Shown here piece by piece: positions 1 through 6,329 of a stretch of 12,388 nucleotides of DNA. The position numbers and the translations under genes are program-made. Every line of letters begins with the position of its first letter. The stretch's first letter is position 1. Below the pieces are notes generated by a model. The model did not search any database, was not told the DNA's origin, and saw nothing but the letters and a program-made list of their open reading frames with translations. This stretch comes from CBFIDE01 sp965661265 (GTDB taxonomy: Bacteria; Bacteroidota; Bacteroidia; Flavobacteriales; Schleiferiaceae), in assembly GCA_965661265.1 (NCBI GenBank), contig CBFIDE010000028.1, forward strand, positions 1 to 12,388, written 5' to 3'.

Positions 1-315
1 TTTATCGTAATTGGTGTTGCTGTTATAAATGCTTTGGCAAATAAAAAAGTGAGCTATTCTGAAATTTTTGCAGCCAACATATCTATAGTAGCCGCTGTTG
101 CAGTTTTAGAGAATCTATGGATTACCAAAATGAGGCCGATGGCTTCAAAAAGGATTCTTTATGATAGTATAGAAAATATTAAACCGGAGAATTACGAGGC
201 TCTAAAGACAGATATTGAAGAAAGAACGGGCTTGCAAATCGAAAAGTTGGCCATAGGAGATATAGATTTTCAAAAGAATTCCTGCAGAGTGACTATTAAA
301 TACTACAAAGATTAA
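1..315 (+). CDS. DUF4956 domain membrane protein, 3' end (partial)
   Basis: The reading frame is open from base 1, so this is the C-terminal part (104 residues visible) of a gene that begins before the window. The TTG at 34 is an internal codon, not a convincing start. The visible part starts in a hydrophobic stretch. A second hydrophobic segment follows (about visible residues 27-42), then a soluble tail of about 60 residues rich in charged residues. The tail, with its 'IKPEN', 'DIEERTGL' and 'IGDIDF' stretches and a final 'IKYY', matches my memory of the C-terminus of DUF4956 proteins, small multi-pass membrane proteins of unknown function. Members often lie beside VTC-like polyphosphate polymerase-domain genes; such a neighbour, if present, would be left of the window. 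Family assignment is from pattern memory and fairly confident; function is unknown. Confidence 0.75.
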   Translation, partial: FIVIGVAVINALANKKVSYSEIFAANISIVAAVAVLENLWITKMRPMASKRILYDSIENIKPENYEALKTDIEERTGLQIEKLAIGDIDFQKNSCRVTIKYYKD

Positions 316-319
316 CTGA

Positions 320-460
320 ATGAGGAAAATTAGAATATTAGCATTATCCCTATTTTTCTTGCCAAGAATAATTTTAGCACAAGATGGAACTTATGTAGAA
401 GTTCAGGATTTTGAGACCTAGACTTCTATTGGACCAAATTATAAGCCTACAAAAAAACGG
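320..460 (+). pseudogene. 5' remnant of an exported DUF2490-like outer-membrane protein gene
   Basis: An ATG at 320, five bases after the DUF4956 stop, opens a frame that encodes a basic start, a hydrophobic core and a cleavage-like 'ILAQ' end: a typical Bacteroidota signal peptide of about 21 residues. About 12 mature residues follow, then TAG at 419-421. Beyond the TAG the same frame reads TSIGPNYKPTKK. A Trp in place of the stop would give 'DFETWTSIG..YKPTKK', which resembles the start of DUF2490 family proteins (predicted beta-barrels of about 200-250 residues); TGG to TAG is a one-base change. The frame then runs into the 3' end of the oppositely oriented peroxidase gene with no recognisable continuation. 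I infer a gene cut off by rearrangement that also carries a nonsense codon. Alternatively it is a fortuitous 33-codon ORF. The strict ORF is 320-421. Confidence 0.55.
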
Positions 461-461
461 A

Positions 462-1061
462 TTATTTGCCAGAAGCAAAAGCAACAATCTCTTCAGACAT
501 TGGCTCTACTTTACTTCCTAAATGTTTCAACCATTTCCCATTTTCATCAATTAAAAACTTATTGAAATTCCAGCTTACTTTAGCATCATCAACACCATTC
601 AAATCCTTCTCAGTAAGCCACTCATAAATTTCATGCTTGGATTTACCTTTTACGGTAACCTTGTCCATCATAGTAAATTCTACCCCATAATTTTTAGTGC
701 AAAACTCTTCTATTTCCTTTCCTTCAAGAGGTTCTTGTCCCATAAAGTCATTTGACGGAAATCCAATGATTGTAAAATCATCACCACCATAAATGCTATA
801 AAGCTCTTGTAAACCTTTATATTGAGGAGTATATCCACATCTACTTGCCGTATTCACTATCAAAACTCTTTTTCCTTTAAGGCTGCTAAAGTCTAGATCT
901 TCACCATCTAATGTTTTGGCCGAATAATCGTAAAAACTCTTTTGTGCTTCAACTTTAAGCTTATTTATTGCCATTGTCTTATTCTTTACTGGCTCTGGAT
1001 TTGTATTACAAGCTGTGCTTACAAATAATAATATTACTCCAACTCCTATTATATTTTTCAT
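462..1061 (-). CDS. Lipoprotein glutathione peroxidase-family thiol peroxidase (Cys type)
   Basis: A 199-residue protein expected to reduce hydroperoxides. Residues 1-17 form a lipoprotein signal ending in S-T-A before Cys18, so the protein is probably a membrane-anchored lipoprotein facing the periplasm. The catalytic domain spans about 40-195. The peroxidatic site NTASRCGYT has Cys75 rather than selenocysteine, followed by Gln109 in a GQEP motif and Trp164-Asn165 in WNFNKF, completing the usual Cys/Gln/Trp/Asn tetrad. Cys121 in 'EEFCTKNYGVEF' sits where the resolving cysteine of thioredoxin-dependent members lies, so thioredoxin-like proteins rather than glutathione are the likely reductant. 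Met30 would give a cytosolic version, but the clean lipobox favours the long start. The gene diverges from ccmB, which may link peroxide defence with heme handling, though this could be chance. Confidence 0.93.
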   Translation of the reverse strand: MKNIIGVGVILLFVSTACNTNPEPVKNKTMAINKLKVEAQKSFYDYSAKTLDGEDLDFSSLKGKRVLIVNTASRCGYTPQYKGLQELYSIYGGDDFTIIGFPSNDFMGQEPLEGKEIEEFCTKNYGVEFTMMDKVTVKGKSKHEIYEWLTEKDLNGVDDAKVSWNFNKFLIDENGKWLKHLGSKVEPMSEEIVAFASGK

Positions 1062-1110
1062 CTTTTTGACTTTTGCTTTTTCTTAACCTAAAATAGCATT
1101 TTATGTTTAG

Positions 1111-1118
1111 CAAAGGTG
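1111..1118 (-). promoter_or_regulatory. Candidate -7 box for the peroxidase gene
   Basis: On the minus strand these bases read CACCTTTG, one mismatch from the Bacteroidota -7 consensus TAnnTTTG. Transcription would begin near 1104 and leave a leader of about 40 bases before the peroxidase start at 1061. The upstream TTG-type -33 element is not clear; a weak TTGT lies at 1145-1148. Tentative. Confidence 0.35.
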
Positions 1119-1175
1119 CACTTTTCTTAGGCCTTTTTATCATTACAATAGCTCCATTTCTTTAGCTTCTTTACT

Positions 1176-1183
1176 TACCTTTG
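1176..1183 (+). promoter_or_regulatory. Candidate -7 box for the ccm operon (possibly leaderless)
   Basis: TACCTTTG is an exact match to the Bacteroidota sigma-A -7 consensus TAnnTTTG. Its last base lies only 5 bases before the ATG of ccmB at 1189, so with usual spacing the transcript would start at or next to the start codon, giving a leaderless or near-leaderless message. No Shine-Dalgarno sequence precedes ccmB, which agrees with this. A -33 TTTG element is not well formed; T-rich sequence lies around 1157-1163. Confidence 0.5.
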
Positions 1184-1188
1184 CACCT

Positions 1189-1845
1189 ATGCCTAGACAA
1201 ATTTGGAATATTGTTAAATTAAACTTCAAGCTTGAGTGGCGTCTCAAACAAAGTTATTTTGCTGTAGCCCTTTATACTCTTATTAGTGCATATCTCAGTT
1301 ATTTGGTGTTTAATGGATCTGTAAGTTCTGTAGTTTGGAACAATCTTTTTTGGCTCATTCTAGTTTTTGCTTCTGTTCAGGTTAGCTTTAGATCTTTTCA
1401 GTTAGAGGCTGAGCGCCGATTTCTACTCTACTTTGGACTTATTCCACCCCAGGTATTAATTCTTGGGAAAACCCTTTATAATTTTCTTTACGTTCTATTG
1501 GTTGGTGAATTTACTGCGCTTATTTTCTCTTTCCTCTTTGGAAATGAGATTCATGATTTTTGGGCTTTTCAGACTATCTTAATATTGGCATCCTTGGGGT
1601 TTGCTAGTATTTTAAGCTTTACAGCTGGCATTGCCTCTAAGGCAAGTGATAATCCTGCCCTTCCAGCGATTTTGAGTGTCCCTTTACTTTTCCCTCAATT
1701 AATTACACTTAGTAAATTGAGTAAGGAAGCAATCACTGGCTTTTCTTGGGAGCTAAACGCCCCATTTTTAATAGTCTTAGCCTTACTATCATTGATAAGT
1801 ATTCTATTGTCATATTTGTTATTTACCTACCTTTGGCGTGATTAA
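1189..1845 (+). CDS. ccmB: CcmB, heme exporter permease subunit of cytochrome c maturation
   Basis: A 218-residue integral membrane protein, close to the roughly 220 residues of E. coli CcmB. It has about six hydrophobic segments: roughly 20-40, 47-66, 93-115, 127-150, 157-175 and 190-215. The start is followed by an amphipathic 'VKLNFKLEWRLKQSY' stretch, and a central 'FQLEAERRFLLYFGLIPPQVLILGK' region corresponds to the family's conserved cytoplasmic loop. CcmB pairs with the ATPase CcmA; together with CcmC they act in the inner membrane in the step that releases heme-loaded CcmE. No ccmA is in this window, so it must be encoded elsewhere if the system is complete. This is the first gene of the plus-strand block; its stop abuts the ccmC start with no gap. 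Confidence 0.92.
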   Translation: MPRQIWNIVKLNFKLEWRLKQSYFAVALYTLISAYLSYLVFNGSVSSVVWNNLFWLILVFASVQVSFRSFQLEAERRFLLYFGLIPPQVLILGKTLYNFLYVLLVGEFTALIFSFLFGNEIHDFWAFQTILILASLGFASILSFTAGIASKASDNPALPAILSVPLLFPQLITLSKLSKEAITGFSWELNAPFLIVLALLSLISILLSYLLFTYLWRD

Positions 1846-2508
1846 ATGAAGAGGATGAAAAACTGGTGGAAAGCCCTTGCAATTGTTCTTATTTTTTATA
1901 CCCTAATCATGGGTTTTTTAGGTGATGTTGTTCGTTTGCCTATTCTTAATGAAACTATTCGTGCACTTTATTTTCACGTAACCATGTGGTTTGCAATGAT
2001 CATACTAATGGGTGCTGCATTGGTTCTAAGCATACGATATTTAAGTACTGAAAAACTTGACTTTGATCTCAAGGCAAATGAGGCAGCAAAGACTGGTTTG
2101 TTACTGGCTTTTATTGGATTACTTACAGGCATGATTTGGGCTAGATTTACCTGGGGAGCATTTTGGGTAAATGACCCTAAGCTCAATGGTACCGCAGTAA
2201 CAATCTTGATATACCTTGCCTATTTCGTTCTAAGGTCATCTATTGATGATCCTAAGAAAAGAGCTCGTCTTGCCGCGGTTTACAATATTTTTGCTTTCGT
2301 TATGATGATTGTCTTTATTGGCATTCTTCCAAGACTTACAGATAGCTTGCATCCGGGTAATGGCGGTAATCCCGCTTTTGGAAAGTACGATATGGATAAT
2401 AATATGAGAATGGTTTTTTACCCAGCTGTTGTTGGTTGGACTTTAATCGGTGTTTGGATTACTCAATTGCGAATTAGATATAAAAAATTAGCACAAAATC
2501 ATGAATAA
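1846..2508 (+). CDS. ccmC: CcmC, heme-handling protein of cytochrome c maturation (CcsA/CcmC family)
   Basis: A 220-residue protein with about six membrane segments. It corresponds to CcmC, which binds heme at the periplasmic face and loads it onto CcmE. Two histidines in the expected loops are present: His44 in 'LYFHVTMWF' and His169 in 'DSLHPG', matching the axial ligands known in the family. Between them is the tryptophan-rich WWD-type segment at 103-111, which reads WGAFWVNDP; the usual proteobacterial form is WGxxWxWDP, so one Trp is replaced by Asn. The ATG directly follows the ccmB stop; a second ATG three codons downstream is possible. The last 8 bases overlap the next gene, which suggests translational coupling. 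Confidence 0.93.
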   Translation: MKRMKNWWKALAIVLIFYTLIMGFLGDVVRLPILNETIRALYFHVTMWFAMIILMGAALVLSIRYLSTEKLDFDLKANEAAKTGLLLAFIGLLTGMIWARFTWGAFWVNDPKLNGTAVTILIYLAYFVLRSSIDDPKKRARLAAVYNIFAFVMMIVFIGILPRLTDSLHPGNGGNPAFGKYDMDNNMRMVFYPAVVGWTLIGVWITQLRIRYKKLAQNHE

Positions 2509-2728
2509 GATCTTAAAAAGAGGCTTCTTTTTGTTGGCCTTATTATTCTTAAACATACAGACTTTTGCCCAATCTAGAATGCCTGAGGTTGAGATGGCTG
2601 ATGCACTTAGAGCCAATGGTAAAATATATGTAGTTGTAATTATTGCATGCATTGTATTTGCCGGAATTGCAGCTTACTTAATTCATTTGGACAGAAAAAT
2701 TGGAAAACTAGAGAAAGAGGCAGAATAA
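2501..2728 (+). CDS. CcmD-like small membrane protein with signal peptide
   Basis: A 75-residue protein between ccmC and ccmE, the classical position of ccmD. It has a probable cleavable signal peptide (residues 1-23, ending 'TFAQ'), a short periplasmic stretch, one transmembrane helix at about 42-62 ('IYVVVIIACIVFAGIAAYLI'), and a short charged cytoplasmic tail (DRKIGKLEKEAE). The TM-plus-charged-tail part resembles proteins annotated as 'CcmD family' in flavobacteria. In E. coli, CcmD (69 residues) lacks a signal peptide and helps release heme-loaded CcmE from the CcmABC complex. The role here is inferred from position and topology, because similarity to proteobacterial CcmD is too weak to judge by eye. 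It overlaps ccmC by 8 bases and shares one base with the ccmE start codon. Confidence 0.8.
   Translation: MNKILKRGFFLLALLFLNIQTFAQSRMPEVEMADALRANGKIYVVVIIACIVFAGIAAYLIHLDRKIGKLEKEAE
2714..2720 (+). promoter_or_regulatory. Ribosome binding site that fixes the ccmE start
   Basis: AAAGAGG lies seven bases upstream of the ATG at 2728 and is one of the few Shine-Dalgarno-like sequences in the block. It supports starting ccmE at 2728 rather than at the in-frame ATG at 2647, which lies deep inside the ccmD-like gene. Confidence 0.5.
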
Positions 2729-3120
2729 TGAAGAAGACTCAATTAGTAATCCTTGTAGTCATAGTAATTGCCATAGGCGCTATCATAGCCACTATTAGTG
2801 ACGCTAGCACTTATGTAAGTTTTAGCATGGCCAGTGAAAATCCTGGAACTAAATATACTGTTATTGGTTATTTAGATAAGGATGGAGAAATGAATTATAA
2901 TGCAAGAGCGCAGAAATTTACTTTTATCGCGATAGACAAAGAAGGGGAAAAGAAAAAAGTAATGTATGGTCAACCTAAACCTCAGGATTTTGAGCGTTCA
3001 GAGGAGATCACCATGAAAGGCTATTCAACCGATAGTCTATTTGTTGCAGAAGAAATATTGATGAAGTGCCCATCTAAGTACAATGAGCAAAACGAAATTG
3101 AAGGTTACAATACTTATTAA
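2728..3120 (+). CDS. ccmE: CcmE, periplasmic heme chaperone with variant CxxxY heme-binding motif
   Basis: A 130-residue protein starting at ATG 2728 in a TAATG junction with the ccmD-like gene. The frame is open further upstream, but that would overlap ccmD by about 80 bases and lose the N-terminal anchor. Residues 5-24 form one membrane anchor; residues 29-112 form the small beta-barrel (OB-fold) domain with 'YTVIGYLDKDGEM' and 'EEITMKGYSTDSLFVAEEILMKCPSKY'. In E. coli, CcmE binds heme covalently through His130 of an HxxxY motif. Here the equivalent motif is Cys114-Pro-Ser-Lys-Tyr118, i.e. CxxxY, the form described in archaea and Desulfovibrio. The protein should receive heme from CcmC and pass it to CcmF. 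It is somewhat shorter than E. coli CcmE (159 residues), with only a short tail after the motif. Confidence 0.93.
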   Translation: MKKTQLVILVVIVIAIGAIIATISDASTYVSFSMASENPGTKYTVIGYLDKDGEMNYNARAQKFTFIAIDKEGEKKKVMYGQPKPQDFERSEEITMKGYSTDSLFVAEEILMKCPSKYNEQNEIEGYNTY

Positions 3121-3126
3121 GGTTTA

Positions 3127-5535
3127 ATGGAATATATTGGAGAGAACCTATTTATAGGTCAATTAGGTAGGTTTGCGGTCAGCCTTAGTTTTACTGCGTC
3201 CATCATCAGTGCAATTGCTTATATTCTTTACACAAAAACCAAAGACTCTTCATATCATCGCTTTGCGCGATTTTCTTTCTGGGCGCACACCGTAGGAGCA
3301 ATATCTATTGTCTTGACTTTGTTCTATATGATGCTCAATCATTATTTTGAATATGATTATGTATGGAAACACACTAGTTTAGATTTACCTCTTAGATATA
3401 TTTTTAGTGCCTTCTGGGAAGGTCAAGAAGGAAGTTTTATCCTTTGGATTTTCTGGAATAGCGTTCTGGGCATCCTTTTAATGTATACCGCTAAGAAGTG
3501 GGAAGCCGGAAGTATGGTGGTATTTAGTGCCGTTCAAGCTTTCTTGAGCTCTATGATTTTGGGTGTATATCTTTTTGGTCATAAAATCGGAAGTAGTCCA
3601 TTCATCTTGATGAGAGAGGTTGTAGACAATATCGGTCTTCCTTGGACCAGTGTTCCTGATTATTTGGAGCGTTTCCCAACTTTCATGGATGGTACTGGAC
3701 TAAATCCCCTACTACAGAATTATTGGATGACCATTCACCCTCCTACTCTTTTCTTAGGTTTTGCCTCTACGCTTCCTCCTTTCGCTTTCGCGATTGCCGC
3801 CTTACTGAATAAAGATTTTAAATCTTGGGTAAAGCCAGCCTTACCATGGACTTTCTTTAGTGTTAGTATTTTAGGCCTTGGAATATTAATGGGTGGTGCA
3901 TGGGCTTATGAAGCTTTGAGTTTTGGAGGCTTTTGGGCCTGGGATCCAGTAGAAAATTCTTCATTAGTACCTTGGATTACTATGGTAGGTGGTGCTCACC
4001 TACTGCTTATTTATAGAAATAAAAAAACAGGCTTAAGTGCAGCTTTCTTTTTAATAATTATCAGCTTCTTACTAATCCTTTATTCTACATTCCTTACTAG
4101 ATCCGGAGTACTCGGTGATTCTTCTGTTCACTCTTTCGTGGATCTTGGACTCTCCGGTCAACTGCTGATCTATTTGCTAAGTTTTGTAGTATTTTCTTTT
4201 GGATTATTGCTTTATAGGTATAAAAGTATTCCTAAATCTAAGAAAGAAGATGATCTTACATCAAGAGAGTTCTGGATGTTCATTGGTAGTTTAACTTTAT
4301 TGATATCTGCGTTTCAAATTACCTTTAGTACTTCTATTCCAGTATTCAATGCATTATTTGGACCAGAAGGTTGGATTCCTTTTATGGAAGATAAAATGGC
4401 TCCCCCTTTAGATGCCATTAAACACTATAATAGTTTTCAGCTTCCCTTTTCTATTGTAATAACGCTTCTAATTGCTTTAGGACAATTTATGAATTACGGC
4501 AAGTCAAAAAAGAAGTTTTGGTTCAATTTATTAAGATCTTTCATAGTATCCTTGCTCGTCACAGCTGCCTTGGGGACCTATTATGATATGCTCACAGATC
4601 CTCTTTATCTTCTTTTACTTTTTGTGGGGACCTTTGCATTCTTCTCTAATCTAGATTACTGGCTATTCTTTAAAAAAGCTAATTTCACCTTTGCCGGGAG
4701 TTCTATAGCTCATATTGGTTTTGCATTAATCATGGTTGGGGCGCTAATATCCAACGGACGTCAACAGGTGATTAGTAATACTACCATATTCCTAAGTGAT
4801 GATCTTCCAAATAATGAAAATGCTGTTTTAGATTTAATGGACACTGTGGACCTAGGACCCTATAAGGCGCAATGGACAGAAATGGAAGAAATTGGAGATA
4901 AGCAATTCTACAATGTCAATTATTATGATAAAGATTTCCAGAAACAATTATTTACTCTGAGACCTTTCCTTCAGATTACTGACCAGATGGGGCCCTCACC
5001 AAACCCTTCTACAAAGCATTATTGGAACAAAGATGTCTATACCCACATTCAATACAGCTCTTACCTTGAGCCTGTTAGTCCTGATGGATACTCTAATGAA
5101 ATGGAATTAGAAATGGAAAGAGGAGACTCTGCTATTTTTAATGATCATTTTGTAATTATGGATTCTATTAAAGTGAAGGCCAGCTATAATGAGAACACTA
5201 ATGTTCTTGAAGCAGTTAGACTTACGGCCATTCTAAGGATTGTAAATGTTCTAGGAGAAGAATTTATGGCCAGACCATCCTTCATCTTGATCGGAAATGA
5301 GGTAACGCATGAAGATGCTTATTTAGAAACTCAACTCTTTAAGTTTAGATTGGACGAAGTTAACCCTGACACGAATAAGATGTTGATTAAAGGGTCCATG
5401 AAAAAACTAGAGAAAGAAAAGGATTTCATAGTAATGAAAGCCATAGTGTTTCCAATGATCAACTTACTTTGGATAGGATCAATACTCATGGTACTTGGTG
5501 GCTTTATTGCCGTTTACCAAAGAGTAAGGCGCTAA
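3127..5535 (+). CDS. ccmF: CcmF, heme lyase core of cytochrome c maturation, enlarged form
   Basis: An 802-residue polytopic protein, expected to take heme from CcmE and attach it to CxxCH sites of apocytochromes in the periplasm. The WWD domain lies at 267-283 (GGFWAWDPVENSSLVPW). Four histidines match those known in E. coli CcmF: His204 in 'IHPPTLFLG', His291 in 'GGAHLLL', His335 in 'SSVHSF' and His529 in 'IAHIGFAL'. About a dozen or more hydrophobic segments occupy 1-540. A hydrophilic stretch of about 225 residues (about 542-768) follows, then a last membrane helix at 772-797. E. coli CcmF has about 647 residues, so the extra length lies mainly in that periplasmic stretch. The protein contains no cysteine. 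It starts 6 bases after the ccmE stop. Databases often label such proteins CcsA. Confidence 0.93.
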   Translation: MEYIGENLFIGQLGRFAVSLSFTASIISAIAYILYTKTKDSSYHRFARFSFWAHTVGAISIVLTLFYMMLNHYFEYDYVWKHTSLDLPLRYIFSAFWEGQEGSFILWIFWNSVLGILLMYTAKKWEAGSMVVFSAVQAFLSSMILGVYLFGHKIGSSPFILMREVVDNIGLPWTSVPDYLERFPTFMDGTGLNPLLQNYWMTIHPPTLFLGFASTLPPFAFAIAALLNKDFKSWVKPALPWTFFSVSILGLGILMGGAWAYEALSFGGFWAWDPVENSSLVPWITMVGGAHLLLIYRNKKTGLSAAFFLIIISFLLILYSTFLTRSGVLGDSSVHSFVDLGLSGQLLIYLLSFVVFSFGLLLYRYKSIPKSKKEDDLTSREFWMFIGSLTLLISAFQITFSTSIPVFNALFGPEGWIPFMEDKMAPPLDAIKHYNSFQLPFSIVITLLIALGQFMNYGKSKKKFWFNLLRSFIVSLLVTAALGTYYDMLTDPLYLLLLFVGTFAFFSNLDYWLFFKKANFTFAGSSIAHIGFALIMVGALISNGRQQVISNTTIFLSDDLPNNENAVLDLMDTVDLGPYKAQWTEMEEIGDKQFYNVNYYDKDFQKQLFTLRPFLQITDQMGPSPNPSTKHYWNKDVYTHIQYSSYLEPVSPDGYSNEMELEMERGDSAIFNDHFVIMDSIKVKASYNENTNVLEAVRLTAILRIVNVLGEEFMARPSFILIGNEVTHEDAYLETQLFKFRLDEVNPDTNKMLIKGSMKKLEKEKDFIVMKAIVFPMINLLWIGSILMVLGGFIAVYQRVRR

Positions 5536-5564
5536 TTCACTAGTTTAGTAGCAATTAATCGACA

Positions 5565-6329
5565 ATGAAGGCCAAGCTGCTAAAAATAGCTATCATAGGA
5601 TCGGGCAAGGTTGCCTTATATCTCAGCCGTTCTTTTTTAAATAAAGGCTTGGACATTTGTGTTTATGCAAGGTCCTTAGCTCCTGGAACATTTGATGCAT
5701 CCATTCAAAAGGTCACTTTAGAAGAAGCCATAAAGGACGCCGGAATCATTATTATCGCTGTAAAGGATGATGCTATCAAAGAAGTTAGCGCTTCTTTGAA
5801 AAACTCCAAGGCCATGGTTTGTCATTGCAGTGGAGCATTAGCAATGGATCAAATAGAACAGGCAAATAAGGCGATTTTCTATCCCCTACTTTCTATTAGT
5901 AAGAATGAAAAGACTCCCATTGAAGAAATTCCTTTTATTCTGAATTCGAATAATGAGGAATCATTAAAGCTCCTTATTGGGCTTACTAATGATTTAGGAT
6001 CCAAACACTATGTACTGGATGAGGATCAAAAAACTAAACTTCATCTAGCGGCCGTATTTGCTCAAAATTTTTCTAATCATCTTATCGCTATTGCCGAAGG
6101 AATTTTAGAAAACGAAAAGATTGATAGAGCGATACTACATCCCTTACTTAGTCAATCCATAAAAAGATTAGAAAATAAAGAAGCTAAAGATTTGCAGACA
6201 GGACCTGCTGTTAGAGATGATCAAATGGTCCTTCAAAAACACCTAAATTTATTGGATTCAAAAGAATTAAAAGATATATATAGTCTAATTACTAAGCATA
6301 TTGAGCAATCACATGGCAACAAGCTATAA
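5565..6329 (+). CDS. Rossmann-fold DUF2520 protein (putative oxidoreductase)
   Basis: A 254-residue soluble protein. The N-terminal Rossmann domain (about 6-110) has the nucleotide-binding loop GSGKVA at 12-17 after a hydrophobic strand, and a beta-strand/acidic turn 'IIIIAVKDDAI' at 61-71. The C-terminal helical domain (about 130-245) has the DUF2520 hallmarks 'LHLAAVFAQNFSNHL' at 159-173 and 'TGPAVRDD' at 212-219. The linker 'FYPLLSISK' at 105-113 corresponds to the family's usual 'YPLQTFSK'. Databases often describe these as NADP- or F420-dependent oxidoreductases by fold; to my knowledge the substrate is not established. It starts 29 bases after ccmF and overlaps the HAD phosphatase gene by 17 bases, an arrangement I recall as common in flavobacteria. 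Confidence 0.85.
   Translation: MKAKLLKIAIIGSGKVALYLSRSFLNKGLDICVYARSLAPGTFDASIQKVTLEEAIKDAGIIIIAVKDDAIKEVSASLKNSKAMVCHCSGALAMDQIEQANKAIFYPLLSISKNEKTPIEEIPFILNSNNEESLKLLIGLTNDLGSKHYVLDEDQKTKLHLAAVFAQNFSNHLIAIAEGILENEKIDRAILHPLLSQSIKRLENKEAKDLQTGPAVRDDQMVLQKHLNLLDSKELKDIYSLITKHIEQSHGNKL

Noticed and set aside
34..315. A complete 93-residue gene starting at TTG 34
   Set aside because: The frame is open to base 1 and the upstream codons are hydrophobic and family-like, so this is the end of a longer gene.
431..460. A terminator between the DUF2490-like remnant and the peroxidase gene
   Set aside because: Only a very short ATTGG/CCAAT-like palindrome near 428-439 was seen, with no GC-rich stem or proper T-tract.
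1974..2186. Minus-strand ORFs inside ccmC (1974-2186), the KdsC gene (6324-6506), maf (8107-8313) and nhaC (10412-10630)
   Set aside because: Each lies wholly within a strongly supported plus-strand gene and shows no recognisable motif or ribosome site; they are shadows.
2647..2727. N-terminal extension of CcmE from an ATG at 2647
   Set aside because: It would overlap almost the whole second half of the ccmD-like gene and put a charged stretch before the membrane anchor; ATG 2728 has an AAAGAGG site and a TAATG coupling junction.
4750..5430. The CcmF periplasmic block as a fused CcmH-like thiol protein
   Set aside because: CcmH needs a CxxC pair and this CcmF has no cysteine at all.
5541..5548. 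TAGTTTAG as a promoter for the DUF2520 gene
   Set aside because: It departs from TAnnTTTG in a key position and has no clear -33 partner; too weak to list as a feature.
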